In this document: piece after piece, positions 1 to 9,716 of the stretch | How positions within the stretch are numbered: the stretch's first letter is position 1 | How the letters are laid out: each line of letters opens with the position of its first letter | Assembly (NCBI RefSeq): GCF_000320365.1 | Contig: NZ_ANIN01000002.1 | Location: 496,001 to 560,000 of the forward strand | Source of the DNA: Moraxella macacae 0408225 | Lineage (GTDB): Bacteria > Pseudomonadota > Gammaproteobacteria > Pseudomonadales > Moraxellaceae | DNA: 64,000 bases | Direction of reading: 5' to 3' | Notes under the pieces: model-generated | Seen by the model: only the letters and a program-made list of their open reading frames with translations | The model's database searches: none | What the model was told of the DNA's origin: nothing | Translations under genes and position numbers: made by a program

Positions 1-1735
1 CAACACCAACCTTGACAACACCAACAAAGAAAATTCAGACAATTTAGGTTTTGCCGATTTGGGATTGTCCAACATTTTGTTAAAAAGCATTGAAAAAACA
101 GGCTACACCACGCCAACACCTATCCAAGCCAAAGCAATTCCTGTCGCTATCGAAGGGCGTGATTTGTTGTTATCCGCCCAAACAGGCAGTGGCAAAACCG
201 CTGCATTTGTATTGCCAATTTTGCACCAACTAAGCAACACCCCCGCTATCAAAACCAAACAACACAAATCCAAGGCAGTAAAAGCCTTGATTTTAACTCC
301 AACGCGTGAATTAGCCCATCAGGTTTCTGATAGCATTCGTCGTTATGGTTCGTCAATGCGTGATTTGTTTAGTGTGCCACTGGTTGGCGGATCGGCGTAT
401 GGCGGACAAATTCGTGCCTTAAAAAAAGGCGTGCAAATCATCATTGCCACACCGGGGCGTTTGCTTGATCATATCAGTGCAGGACGTGTGGATTTATCCG
501 ATCTGTCTATGTTGGTGCTTGATGAAGCCGATCGCATGTTGGATATGGGTTTTGCCGATGACATCAATGCAATTTTAGATGCCACACCGAGCAGTCGCCA
601 AACCATCATGTCATCAGCAACATGGGATGGCGCGGTAGGCAAAATTGCCGAAAGTTTTACCGAAAACCCAGAACGCATTAGCATTAAAGTAGAAACCGCC
701 CACATTGATGAAAAAGTGTATTTTTGTGATAATTTTGACCATAAAAACAAATTACTAGAACATTTAATTTGTGATAATGAACGCAGTCAAGCCATTATTT
801 TTACCGCCACCAAACGCAGCAGCGAAGAACTTGCCGAGCGTTTGCAAGAATGGGGGCATAAAGTTTGCTACTTACACGGTGATTTGCCACAAGGCAAGCG
901 TAACCGTATCGTTGCCGATTTACGCAGTGGCAAATATCAACTTGTTGTGGCAACCGATGTAGCAGCCCGCGGTATTGATTTGCCTAATATCAGTCATGTG
1001 TTTAACTATGATTTGCCTCGCCAAGTTGAAGATTATGTGCACCGCATTGGTCGATCAGGACGAGCAGGACGCACAGGCATTGCAATTAACTTATGCAGTC
1101 GCGATGATCGTCGTCAACTTGGCAACATCAACCGCTATCTAAAACGTGATATGTCTGAAGCTGTGGTGGAGGGACTTGAACCAAAATTTATCGAACGTCA
1201 TGATCGCGATGCCAAAAAAGGACGCAGCAAAGGACGTTTTGGCAAAAAAGCAGATTTTAGTGGGCGTGAAAAATCTTTTGATCGCAAACCAAAATTTGAC
1301 AACAGCGAGCGTTCGTTTGACAAACGTTCAGTTGACAAAAAGACACGCTTTGCTCGTGATGATCGTTATGAAAATAAAAAAACCGAAAACAGCAAAAAAT
1401 TTGCTGATTTTGACAAACAACCGCGTAAATTTGGACAAGATTTTAACAACAGCTTAAGCTCCAACAGCCCCAACTATGAAAACCGCGATAAACCGTCAAA
1501 CCGTCGCCAAGCAGAAAGCCGTTTTAATAACACCAAACGCAACAGTCAGTCTTTTGCCAAAAAAGACAACCAAGACAGTCATAAAAGTTTTGACAAAAAC
1601 AGCAAAAAATTTGCTAAAAAAGGTGCTGATAAAAACAGCATTGATAAAAAATCAAACTTTGAATCCCACAAAGCCAAAAACACCAAAACTGATCTATACC
1701 GATCATCTACCAAACGCCGTCGTTCGCACGATTAA
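1..1735 (+). CDS. DEAD-box ATP-dependent RNA helicase, RhlE-like (5' end outside window)
   Basis: ATP-dependent RNA helicase, probably acting in ribosome assembly or mRNA turnover in the cytoplasm. The frame is open to the left window edge (first full codon at 2), and the TTG at 59 lies inside the conserved Q-motif region, so the true start is upstream and the gene is truncated by the window. Visible motifs in order: Q motif PTPIQ, motif I AQTGSGKT, PTRELA, TPGR, DEAD, SAT, and HRIGRSGRAGR. The last ~180 residues are a disordered tail dominated by Lys, Asp, Phe, Ser and Asn with repeated SFDK/KFAKK-type words, typical of RNA-binding tails of RhlE-type helicases. The subfamily is inferred from the core; SrmB or another DEAD subfamily is possible. 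Confidence 0.93.
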   Translation, partial: NTNLDNTNKENSDNLGFADLGLSNILLKSIEKTGYTTPTPIQAKAIPVAIEGRDLLLSAQTGSGKTAAFVLPILHQLSNTPAIKTKQHKSKAVKALILTPTRELAHQVSDSIRRYGSSMRDLFSVPLVGGSAYGGQIRALKKGVQIIIATPGRLLDHISAGRVDLSDLSMLVLDEADRMLDMGFADDINAILDATPSSRQTIMSSATWDGAVGKIAESFTENPERISIKVETAHIDEKVYFCDNFDHKNKLLEHLICDNERSQAIIFTATKRSSEELAERLQEWGHKVCYLHGDLPQGKRNRIVADLRSGKYQLVVATDVAARGIDLPNISHVFNYDLPRQVEDYVHRIGRSGRAGRTGIAINLCSRDDRRQLGNINRYLKRDMSEAVVEGLEPKFIERHDRDAKKGRSKGRFGKKADFSGREKSFDRKPKFDNSERSFDKRSVDKKTRFARDDRYENKKTENSKKFADFDKQPRKFGQDFNNSLSSNSPNYENRDKPSNRRQAESRFNNTKRNSQSFAKKDNQDSHKSFDKNSKKFAKKGADKNSIDKKSNFESHKAKNTKTDLYRSSTKRRRSHD

Positions 1736-1769
1736 TTGCATTACCAAAATCACAAAAAGAATCACAAAA

Positions 1770-1800
1770 AAAAGAGAAAATCTAAATTTTCTCTTTTTTT
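1770..1800. terminator. Bidirectional intrinsic terminator
   Basis: Perfect 12-bp AT-rich stem (1770-1781 with 1786-1797), a 4-nt loop and T runs on both strands. It lies between the convergent helicase gene and obg. Confidence 0.8.
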
Positions 1801-1836
1801 CACTCAATGAATTGATGGGTTAATAAAATTGGCGGG

Positions 1837-3081
<1,245 letters not shown>

Positions 3082-3117
3082 TTAGATAAACCGTATATTA
3101 TAGCAGATTTTTTGGTT

Positions 3118-3147
3118 AAAAACACATTTTTAAAAAACACATTTTTA
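3118..3147. repeat. 15-bp tandem duplication
   Basis: Two exact adjacent copies (3118-3132 and 3133-3147) of a unit of the form A5-CACATTTTTA, in the gap between tolA and obg. Confidence 0.85.
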
Positions 3148-3216
3148 ATTGGCAATTTCATCAACACTCATTTAACAACCAGCGTGAAATTCTTAAGCCT
3201 AAAATCTTTGATTAGG

Positions 3217-4212
3217 TCAATCAGCAATAAAGGTAAATTGATTGTAACGAAATTCTTCGTAAGCATCAGCAGGCGGTGGTGGCAAGGGGCTAGATGATTG
3301 CACCGCTTTTTTAAGGCTGTTTTTAAAAACCTCATCACCACTGCCTTGCACGCGAATATTGCTAATTACTCCTGATGGTGAAATGCTAAATTGCACGGTA
3401 AGTTTTTTGCCATTACTGTTGGTCGGCGGATGCCAATTGTTATCGATAATGGTTTGAATTTGGTTTAAATAATTGGCAAAATTTGCTTCATTTTTTGCCC
3501 TTGGCTTCGGTTCATTATTGGCATCTTGTGGGTGGTTGTTTGGCAAATTGTTGTTTGGCAAATTGTTGCTTAGGCTACTAGAGTTTTTTGCCAGACTTTG
3601 TCCATCTGTTGCAATGTTTTTGCTTTCAATGCGAATGCGTTTTTCATCAACACGCCTTTGAATCTCATCTCTTGCACGCTCCATATCGGCACGCAAGTTG
3701 GCTTCAATTTCGTCAATGCGATTTTTAGCAGCGGCATATTCTCTTAACGTTTGTTGCTCTTCGGCAAGTTGTTGATTAAGTTCATTGACAATGCGTTGTT
3801 GTTCGGCTTTATGTTGCTCGTCAACTTGTTTGGCCAATTGGGCTTGTTTGGCTTGAAATTCAGCTTCTTTTTGGGCAATTTCTTGCATGATTTTCGCGGT
3901 TTCTGGATTGGGCGGTGGCAGATTTTCAGCTTGATTTTGGTTTAAATTTTGCTCTGTGTCGCTCTGATCTGTGTAGCCTTGATCTGTATGCTTGGTATTA
4001 TTTTGTTGCTTGGCTTTTACTTGTTCTTGCAATTGAGACAGATCTTCAGGAGAAATTAACACGGTTTGCATGGGCGGTGGTGGCGGTTCACTGTGAAAAT
4101 ACAACACCGCTCCTAACAACAACCCATGTCCAAAAACACTAAGCAAAACCGCCAAAAAGCGATAATCTTGGGTTTTTACAGGAATATAAACAGACGTAAC
4201 TTCAGGGCGCAT
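3217..4212 (-). CDS. tolA: Cell-envelope protein TolA
   Basis: Inner-membrane-anchored, periplasm-spanning protein of the Tol-Pal system, which uses proton-motive force from TolQR to constrict the outer membrane at division. One N-terminal transmembrane helix lies at about residues 18-38, followed by a Pro-rich turn (EPPPPPM) and a long Gln/Lys/Ala/Glu coiled coil (about 85-185). A low-complexity Asn/Leu/Pro linker follows (repeated NNLPN), then a TonB/TolA C-terminal domain ending in FTFIAD. It is third in the tolQ-tolR-tolA order, 30 bp after tolR. tolB and pal do not follow; obg does. Confidence 0.88.
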   Translation of the reverse strand: MRPEVTSVYIPVKTQDYRFLAVLLSVFGHGLLLGAVLYFHSEPPPPPMQTVLISPEDLSQLQEQVKAKQQNNTKHTDQGYTDQSDTEQNLNQNQAENLPPPNPETAKIMQEIAQKEAEFQAKQAQLAKQVDEQHKAEQQRIVNELNQQLAEEQQTLREYAAAKNRIDEIEANLRADMERARDEIQRRVDEKRIRIESKNIATDGQSLAKNSSSLSNNLPNNNLPNNHPQDANNEPKPRAKNEANFANYLNQIQTIIDNNWHPPTNSNGKKLTVQFSISPSGVISNIRVQGSGDEVFKNSLKKAVQSSSPLPPPPADAYEEFRYNQFTFIAD

Positions 4213-4216
4213 GGTA

Positions 4217-4242
4217 TTTCTCGTAAAAATTTCTCGTAAAAA
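4217..4242. repeat. 13-bp tandem duplication between tolR and tolA
   Basis: Two exact copies of TTTCTCGTAAAAA (4217-4229, 4230-4242) fill almost the whole 30-bp tolR-tolA spacer. Confidence 0.85.
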
Positions 4243-4764
4243 TCATTCGTCTTTGGGTGTTTTTATTTTAGGGGTTTTATTAGGTTTGGGGTTTTTGTCA
4301 GATTTAGCGTGGCTTTCAGGCGGTGCGGTAAGCAGACCAACTTTCACAACTCCTGCTTGTTGTAATTTTGCCATAAGCGCCATAACATCACCATACGCAT
4401 TGCTTTTGTCTGCATTTATCATCACCTGCATGGTTGAGCCTTCTGCATTTTGGTATTCAGGCAATTGTTGCAAGGTTTGTAACGTTGTTATCAATTGGCT
4501 TTGACTTACAGGTTCATCACTTTTGTCTTGATAGCTTAAATAGACATCACCCTTACTGTCCAGCGATACAATAACAGGCATTTGCACCCCTTGTTTAATC
4601 GCATTGGTCTGTGCCTTTGGCAAATCAATATCCACACCCGTCGTCAACATCGGCGCAGTTACCATAAAAATTACCAACAACACCAACATCACATCAATAT
4701 ACGGCACAACATTCATGCCTGCATTGACTTTTTTGACAGAACGGCTAAAAGGATTGGCTTTCAT
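4243..4764 (-). CDS. tolR: Tol-Pal proton-channel protein TolR
   Basis: ExbD/TolR family, partner of TolQ in the proton-driven motor of the Tol-Pal system. One N-terminal transmembrane helix (VVPYIDVMLVLLVIFMVTAP) carries the conserved membrane Asp of the YIDVMLVLL motif. The periplasmic domain continues to about residue 140. The C-terminal ~30 residues are a Lys/Pro/Ser tail (KPNKTPKIKTPKDE) beyond the usual TolR end. Length 173, against about 142 in E. coli. It lies between tolQ (82-bp repeat-filled gap) and tolA (30-bp gap). Confidence 0.93.
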   Translation of the reverse strand: MKANPFSRSVKKVNAGMNVVPYIDVMLVLLVIFMVTAPMLTTGVDIDLPKAQTNAIKQGVQMPVIVSLDSKGDVYLSYQDKSDEPVSQSQLITTLQTLQQLPEYQNAEGSTMQVMINADKSNAYGDVMALMAKLQQAGVVKVGLLTAPPESHAKSDKNPKPNKTPKIKTPKDE

Positions 4765-4807
4765 ACGCGTCTCTTATTAAAATAGCGATTCTTATGTATA
4801 CTTAATT

Positions 4808-4869
4808 TTGATTGTCACTTATCTTGATTGTCATTTATCTTGTTTATCACTTATCTTGATTATCACTTA
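4808..4869. repeat. 16-bp tandem repeat, about 4 copies, at the tolQ/tolR junction
   Basis: Units at 4808-4823, 4824-4839, 4840-4855 and partial 4856-4869, differing by one or two bases. The repeat fills the tolQ-tolR spacer and runs into the last codons of tolQ, so the end of TolQ (DNQDK-stop) is encoded by a repeat copy. Confidence 0.88.
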
Positions 4870-5518
4870 GCAACATGCCCGTCATTTCATCACAAAATAA
4901 TGCACGGTTTTGGTATACTTTTTCGGTTTTTGCGGTAAAATGGTTAAATGCCAACGCTGCAGGAATGGCTGCAAACAAACCTAAAGCTGTTGCAATCAAG
5001 GCTTCAACAATACCGGGAGCAACCGCCGCCAATGTCGCTTGAGAAGATGTTGACAACCCCATAAATGCCACCATAATTCCCCACACTGTACCAAGCAACC
5101 CCACATACGGTGATACCGATGCAATACTGGCAAGCAATGCCAAGCCGTGCTCAAGCTCAAGTTGCTGACGTCCAAGCCCAACACGCAATTTACGCTCCAC
5201 ACCGTCGATCACGTCCGATTTGGTTTGGCGACTGCGACACAGTTTTAGGTATTCAGTAAAACCAATAAAAAATATCTGCTCAAGCCCACCACGCTTAGTA
5301 TTGCCTTGCACGCCTTTATACAAGGTTGGCAATTCAACCCCAGACCAAAAAGTTTTCTCAAAATAAGCATCGGTTTGATTGGCTGCTACTAAGCGACTGC
5401 TTAAACGAAAAATCGTCGCCCAACACAACAAACTTGCCAACAACAAACTTGCCATCACCAATTTGACAAACGCACTTGCCTGCACAATCAGGCTTAACAC
5501 ATCAATTGAAGTTTCCAT
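4847..5518 (-). CDS. tolQ: Tol-Pal proton-channel protein TolQ
   Basis: MotA/TolQ/ExbB family inner-membrane channel subunit with three transmembrane helices, energising TolA together with TolR. The ATG at 5518 is preferred over an upstream in-frame start at 5653: it gives the canonical N-terminus METSIDVLSLIVQAS, has a GTAGGTAA Shine-Dalgarno just upstream, and yields the usual ~223 residues. The conserved motif GLLGTVWGIMVAFMGL and the C-terminal helix (ALIATALGLFAAIPAALAFN) are present. The start lies 4 bp after the stop of the upstream unknown gene, so the two are probably co-transcribed and translationally coupled. Confidence 0.93.
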   Translation of the reverse strand: METSIDVLSLIVQASAFVKLVMASLLLASLLCWATIFRLSSRLVAANQTDAYFEKTFWSGVELPTLYKGVQGNTKRGGLEQIFFIGFTEYLKLCRSRQTKSDVIDGVERKLRVGLGRQQLELEHGLALLASIASVSPYVGLLGTVWGIMVAFMGLSTSSQATLAAVAPGIVEALIATALGLFAAIPAALAFNHFTAKTEKVYQNRALFCDEMTGMLLSDNQDK

Positions 5519-5522
5519 TTGG

Positions 5523-6287
5523 TTACCTACGATTAGTTTGTTCATACAATGATTGGTTGTTAATGCAATTGACAACCGCGTCCACAATCTGTGCCAACCA
5601 AAAATCCGCCAACATCGGCGATGCCATACATTGTCTTTGTAAATCCAGTGCAATTACAGATGGTAGTGGCAAAAACCGCTGGCTTGATGACTGTTGCCAC
5701 AGCACCACATTTTGTAAGGCATCACCCAGATCTGCCCTATCCGCTTGTTGAGTGCCAATAGGCTTACCAACAACTTGAAACGTAACATTGGATTGTTTGC
5801 TGATAAAATCAACCTCACCTACCAATTGCCAATGCTTAAACATTGAATTTTTTACATTTTGTAGGGCATTTTGTAAATCATCATGCTGTATATGCAACAA
5901 TTCAAAATTTTTTAACGTATTCGTCCAATGCAAACGCAACGCAACTTCTGGGTTTTGGCAAAAAACCACCAATTTACCCTCAAATTTAAGCTGATAAGGC
6001 TTTGCAATTTTATTAATATCAATTTTTAACAATTCTGCAAAATCTTCTCTGGTCATCACATCGTCAAAACGCTTTAACAATGCCCCATTTAAAGGGTTTT
6101 GTGCTTTAATTTCATCAGCCAGTTGTTCATAATGATAAATGAGTTTCATCGGTTCATGCTGACCAATCAAGGCATGGGTTACCTGACAACGATGTATTTG
6201 CCAATCCATGATGGTATCGGCAATAAAATCAAAAAAATCAAGCACTTGTTGATTTTGTACTGGGGTTAATTCTGTCGTGTCGCTCAT
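5523..6287 (-). CDS. Conserved-looking protein of unknown function upstream of tolQ
   Basis: 254-residue soluble protein with no signal peptide or obvious transmembrane segment. I do not recognise a family, and it is not the YbgC thioesterase that precedes tolQ in E. coli (wrong length, no hot-dog motif seen). The first ~90 residues look helical with many Asp/Gln; the middle is mixed. It ends 4 bp before the tolQ start on the same strand, so it is very likely the first gene of the tol operon. The start at 6287 lacks a clear Shine-Dalgarno and follows a 14-bp duplication. Confidence 0.75.
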   Translation of the reverse strand: MSDTTELTPVQNQQVLDFFDFIADTIMDWQIHRCQVTHALIGQHEPMKLIYHYEQLADEIKAQNPLNGALLKRFDDVMTREDFAELLKIDINKIAKPYQLKFEGKLVVFCQNPEVALRLHWTNTLKNFELLHIQHDDLQNALQNVKNSMFKHWQLVGEVDFISKQSNVTFQVVGKPIGTQQADRADLGDALQNVVLWQQSSSQRFLPLPSVIALDLQRQCMASPMLADFWLAQIVDAVVNCINNQSLYEQTNRR

Positions 6288-6292
6288 AACAG

Positions 6293-6320
6293 TCTATTGT
6301 AAAAGATCTATTGTAAAAGA
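6293..6320. repeat. 14-bp tandem duplication
   Basis: Two exact copies of TCTATTGTAAAAGA (6293-6306, 6307-6320), immediately upstream of the tol operon's first gene. Confidence 0.88.
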
Positions 6321-6529
6321 TATCGTGGCAAAAACGTGCTTATAGTACCTGTTTTTGTCAAAAAAAACCATTACCTTTCACCAAAAATAAAGATTTTTTC
6401 AACGAAACCATCATAATGAATTACAATCCATAACATTAATATACTATATTATTACAATATTTTAATTTATTCTAAATTAAACGCTTAAAACAATACAATA
6501 AATACAATAAAAGAAAGGGATTTTAGTTA

Positions 6530-6859
6530 ATGAAAAAAATATTCTGTCTATCATTGGTTGCATTATCTGCTTTGTCCATTAGTAATTTGTCTTTTGCTCA
6601 ACATGAAAATGGCGATTCGCTTCCAAGCTATGTTGGCTTTACACAACAAGCATTGGCTGATGCCAATTTACAAAAAACATTAAAACGATCACTGTCCTTG
6701 CAGGATTATAATAATTTTTATAATCATTTCTCCGATACTGATAATATCAGTTATCCATATGGCATTCTTGGTCTAAAAAACCGTAGTTTTGAAAGACGCA
6801 GTTTTGAAAGAGCAAGTGTAGAAAATAACGGTCAAAAACAAGCTCGTTTGGTCGCTTAG
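6530..6859 (+). CDS. Small secreted protein of unknown function
   Basis: 109 residues with a clear Sec signal peptide (MKKIFCLSLVALSALSISNLSFA, cleavage after SFA). The mature part is about 86 residues, polar, with a duplicated RSFER word near the C-terminus and no cysteines. No family recognised. A good Shine-Dalgarno (AAAGAAAGGGA) precedes the ATG. It is followed 7 bp later by a small membrane protein, and the two share a downstream terminator, suggesting a two-gene unit. Confidence 0.8.
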   Translation: MKKIFCLSLVALSALSISNLSFAQHENGDSLPSYVGFTQQALADANLQKTLKRSLSLQDYNNFYNHFSDTDNISYPYGILGLKNRSFERRSFERASVENNGQKQARLVA

Positions 6860-6866
6860 GTCTAAA

Positions 6867-7121
6867 ATGCTATTTTGGCTTTGTTTTACCTTATTAACCA
6901 ATTTGTTTTTTGTTTGGGTCATATTTTATCAAGGGGCGGATTGGTTGGCAAAATTGGATAATTTACCCATTGTCAATTGGCTGTCTCAAGAATACAATGC
7001 AGAACAAATTAAATGTTATGCTTGCATACTATGGATTGTGTGGGAATTTTTGTTGATTTATGGTTTTTTGAATACGGCATTTCGTGAGCAATTTTTTGAT
7101 TATATTTGGTTTTTTGGATAA
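6867..7121 (+). CDS. Small two-helix membrane protein
   Basis: 84 residues, highly hydrophobic and Trp/Phe-rich, with two predicted transmembrane helices (about 2-20 and 48-70) joined by a short polar segment. No family recognised. It starts 7 bp after the secreted-protein gene, so it is probably co-transcribed. A T-rich hairpin follows. Confidence 0.65.
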   Translation: MLFWLCFTLLTNLFFVWVIFYQGADWLAKLDNLPIVNWLSQEYNAEQIKCYACILWIVWEFLLIYGFLNTAFREQFFDYIWFFG

Positions 7122-7183
7122 GTTTTTACATTTATTTGCCAATTTTCTGTATATTTTTTACACAAAAGCAAAAATTTTGTAAC

Positions 7184-7208
7184 AAAGCAATTTTTTTGCT
7201 TTTTTTTA
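7184..7208 (+). terminator. Intrinsic terminator after the small secreted/membrane gene pair
   Basis: AAAGCAA/TTGCTTT stem (7184-7190 with 7196-7202), 5-nt T loop, followed by a T tract. Confidence 0.7.
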
Positions 7209-7382
7209 TGAATTTTGTCTATATAATACGCTTTTTCTAAGCAGTATTATTTTTTAAAAACTTTTTTATCAATTTGTCATTTTTAATTGAATTTTTAAAT
7301 TGATAAAGCCTAAACACACCCCTAATTTCATGGTTAAAATTGTTTTATCCTTGATTTGTCTAGGTACAGGAGTAAGATAGCA

Positions 7383-8780
7383 TTGACAACATCAGCACAT
7401 AGCAGCGGCGTAACGTTACAAAAAAATTTGGTGCTTTGGCACGTGATTATTATCGGTCTGGCTTATATTCAGCCAATGACTTTATTTGATACTTTTGGTA
7501 TGGTTTCTCGAGATAGCGGTGCACACGTTCCGACATCTTATATCTTTGCATTACTGGCAATCATGCTTACCTCGGTAAGTTATGGACATATGATTCGCCG
7601 TTACCCTTCTTCTGGTTCAGCATATACCTATGCCCAAAAAGCCATTCACCCCAATGTGGGTTTTTTGGTAGGTTGGAGCAGTTGGCTTGATTATCTGCTC
7701 GCTCCGATGGTAAATATCATTTTGGCAGAAATTTATCTAAAAGACATTTTCCCTGGCATTGCACCGTGGATTTGGGTCGTCGGTTTGACGGCGGTGATGA
7801 CGGCGGTGAACTTATTTGGTGCAAGATTTGTGGCGCGTTTTAACAGTACCATTGTGTTTGTACAGCTTGGCGTGATTGCCTATTTTACTTACCGCGTCTA
7901 TGACTTTTTGGCAAATGGCGTAACCGCCGATGGTGCAATTGACACTGCCAAATACCAACTTTGGACATTTGAGCCATTTTGGAATAGCAGCACTGAAGTC
8001 AGTGCATTGATTACAGGTGCAACAATTTTGTGCTTCTCGTTTACAGGTTTTGACGCCTTATCAAGCCTGGCAGAAGAAACCAAAAACGCCAAAAAAGTTC
8101 TGCCAAAAGCAATTGTGCTAACGTCGTTAATTTCTGGGATTATTTTTATCATCAGCAGCTACTTTATGCAGATTTATTTTCCAAGCAACCCAGAAAATTA
8201 CTTTAAACTGGTAGATGAAACTCAACCTGAGATTTTAAAATATATCCTAGGTGAAGCCCAAAAAACCATTGTGCTGTATTTTGCAATTATCACGGTCATG
8301 GCATCGGGCATTTCAGCACACGCAGGGGTTTCGCGTTTGATGTATGTTATGGGTCGCGACGGTGTGATTAACAAAAAATTCTTCGGATCGCTGCATCCAA
8401 AACTTCGCACGCCTGTTAACAATATTTTATTGGCAGGGCTTGTAGCATTAACCGCCATTCCGTTTGAGCTTGAAGATGTGGTTGAGTTAATCAGCTTTGG
8501 TGCATTGACTGCGTTTAGTTTTGTCAATTTCTCAGTGGTTTGCCAATATGTATTTCGCGATGGTCGTTATAGAACTGGCGGTGATATCTTTAATTATTTT
8601 GTTGTGCCAACGGGCGGTTTTATTGCGATATTTTTGATGTGGCTAAACATTGATCCAACAGCGTTAAAATACGGCTTAATTTGGGCATTTATCGGTGTGT
8701 TTTACCTTGCGTATGTTACACGTGGTTTTAAACGCCCAGCACCACAACACAACGAATTTTTACACGATGACAATGCATAA
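7383..8780 (+). CDS. APC-family permease, PuuP-like (putrescine importer type)
   Basis: Amino acid/polyamine/organocation transporter with about 12 transmembrane helices, importing an amine or amino acid by proton symport. The sequence tracks E. coli PuuP closely in several segments: PMTLFDTFGMVS, SGSAYTYAQKAI.P.VGFLVGWSS.LDYLL, FSFTGFDALSSLAEET, SRLMYVMGRDGV and LISFGALTAFSFVN. I choose the TTG at 7383 because AGGAG (7368-7372) sits 10 nt before it; the in-frame TTG at 7356 has no such site. That gives 465 residues. It stands alone between terminators. The putrescine substrate is inference from similarity. Confidence 0.85.
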   Translation: MTTSAHSSGVTLQKNLVLWHVIIIGLAYIQPMTLFDTFGMVSRDSGAHVPTSYIFALLAIMLTSVSYGHMIRRYPSSGSAYTYAQKAIHPNVGFLVGWSSWLDYLLAPMVNIILAEIYLKDIFPGIAPWIWVVGLTAVMTAVNLFGARFVARFNSTIVFVQLGVIAYFTYRVYDFLANGVTADGAIDTAKYQLWTFEPFWNSSTEVSALITGATILCFSFTGFDALSSLAEETKNAKKVLPKAIVLTSLISGIIFIISSYFMQIYFPSNPENYFKLVDETQPEILKYILGEAQKTIVLYFAIITVMASGISAHAGVSRLMYVMGRDGVINKKFFGSLHPKLRTPVNNILLAGLVALTAIPFELEDVVELISFGALTAFSFVNFSVVCQYVFRDGRYRTGGDIFNYFVVPTGGFIAIFLMWLNIDPTALKYGLIWAFIGVFYLAYVTRGFKRPAPQHNEFLHDDNA

Positions 8781-8809
8781 GCATAATTTTCATCAGTAAA
8801 AAACCAAAA

Positions 8810-8846
8810 CAAAAAAGCAAACATTTTTTAGTGTTCGCTTTTTTGT
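8810..8846 (+). terminator. Intrinsic terminator after the APC permease gene
   Basis: 14-position stem with one mismatch (8810-8823 with 8832-8845), 8-nt loop, and a T6 arm on the plus strand. Confidence 0.75.
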
Positions 8847-8942
8847 TTATTTTTTAACCAAAAAAATTTACTTTTTACCAAAATCCCCTTAAAATTAGTG
8901 ATTCTTTTACCAACTATGTTTATTGATAAAAACCAAACTGCT

Positions 8943-9329
8943 ATGACAACGTTACTTTTTACCCACTCACCTTTTAGTGACAGTACCAAACAAGGCATTG
9001 AATTTATTGAAAATTTTTACAAAAACTCACCAAATTCCAAAAAAATCAATATTTTTTTATATTCTGATGCGGTATATTTAGCAAGTCGCCTAAATTGGTT
9101 GCCAAGTGATATGCCAAATCCTGTGAAAAATTTTCAATATTTACTAAATAAATATGAATTATCTGCTAAAGCATGCGTTAGTACAGCATTGGCACGTGGC
9201 ATAGTGGATAGCGAAAATGCCAAACGCCATCAAATTCATGGTGAGAATATTGCCAAGTCTTGTGAATTGGTTGGTTTGGGTGAATTGGCTATGTTTTTAC
9301 ACAACTCAAACGATGTCTATCAGTTTTAA
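8943..9329 (+). CDS. tusD: Sulfurtransferase complex subunit TusD (DsrE family)
   Basis: Sulfur-relay subunit that passes persulfide sulfur from TusA toward TusE and MnmA for 2-thiolation of U34 in tRNA. The motif CVSTALARGIVD carries the expected catalytic Cys of TusD, and the C-terminus has the usual GLGELA..L..S..V.QF pattern. Starting at the ATG at 8943 gives 128 residues, the same length as E. coli TusD; upstream in-frame starts (GTG 8898, ATG 8916) would add a tail with no family support. It is followed by tusC after 81 bp. Confidence 0.85.
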   Translation: MTTLLFTHSPFSDSTKQGIEFIENFYKNSPNSKKINIFLYSDAVYLASRLNWLPSDMPNPVKNFQYLLNKYELSAKACVSTALARGIVDSENAKRHQIHGENIAKSCELVGLGELAMFLHNSNDVYQF

Positions 9330-9410
9330 CTTTAATTAGTTTTAACTTTAATTTAAGTCTAAAAAAACTAAATCCAAAAATCAAATCTAAGAAATCCAAT
9401 CTAAGAAATT

Positions 9411-9716
9411 ATGAAAATTTTAATCCAAATTAACGCCAATAATACCCTGCTATGTCATGAGGCCTTAAGTATGGCATTTGCACTGGCAAGTTTTGAACAT
9501 CACATTCAGTTATACCTTGGAGATTATTTGTGCGACTGTCTGCAAAACGAACCTGGCGGAAAATTCGCCAAAATGCTAGCCTCATTGGCATTGTATGACA
9601 TGCCAAATCTTTGGGTTAACCAACAAAATTTTAATAAACTCAACACGTTGGATCTTGATAGTCAAATTATTGAAAACTTTGACAAAACTGCTTTTGATGG
9701 TATTTTTTCCTTATGA
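9411..9716 (+). CDS. tusC: TusC-like sulfur-relay subunit (DsrF family)
   Basis: Short DsrE/F-fold protein (101 residues; E. coli TusC is about 119). The segment SLALYDMPNLWVNQQNF matches the TusC pattern LLGLYDIE..WV...SL, and its position between tusD and tusE fits. Its stop overlaps the tusE start by 4 bp (ATGA), indicating translational coupling. No tusB follows, although TusB is usually the third subunit of the TusBCD hexamer. Confidence 0.75.
   Translation: MKILIQINANNTLLCHEALSMAFALASFEHHIQLYLGDYLCDCLQNEPGGKFAKMLASLALYDMPNLWVNQQNFNKLNTLDLDSQIIENFDKTAFDGIFSL

Noticed and set aside
1476-1823. 115-codon open frame overlapping the helicase tail
   Set aside because: It is a frame-shifted reading of the Lys/Asn-rich tail; the helicase frame continues cleanly to 1735.
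4808-4869. Possible CRISPR or operator array from the 16-bp repeats
   Set aside because: The units are directly adjacent with no spacers, and each locus has its own sequence. No cas genes are present.
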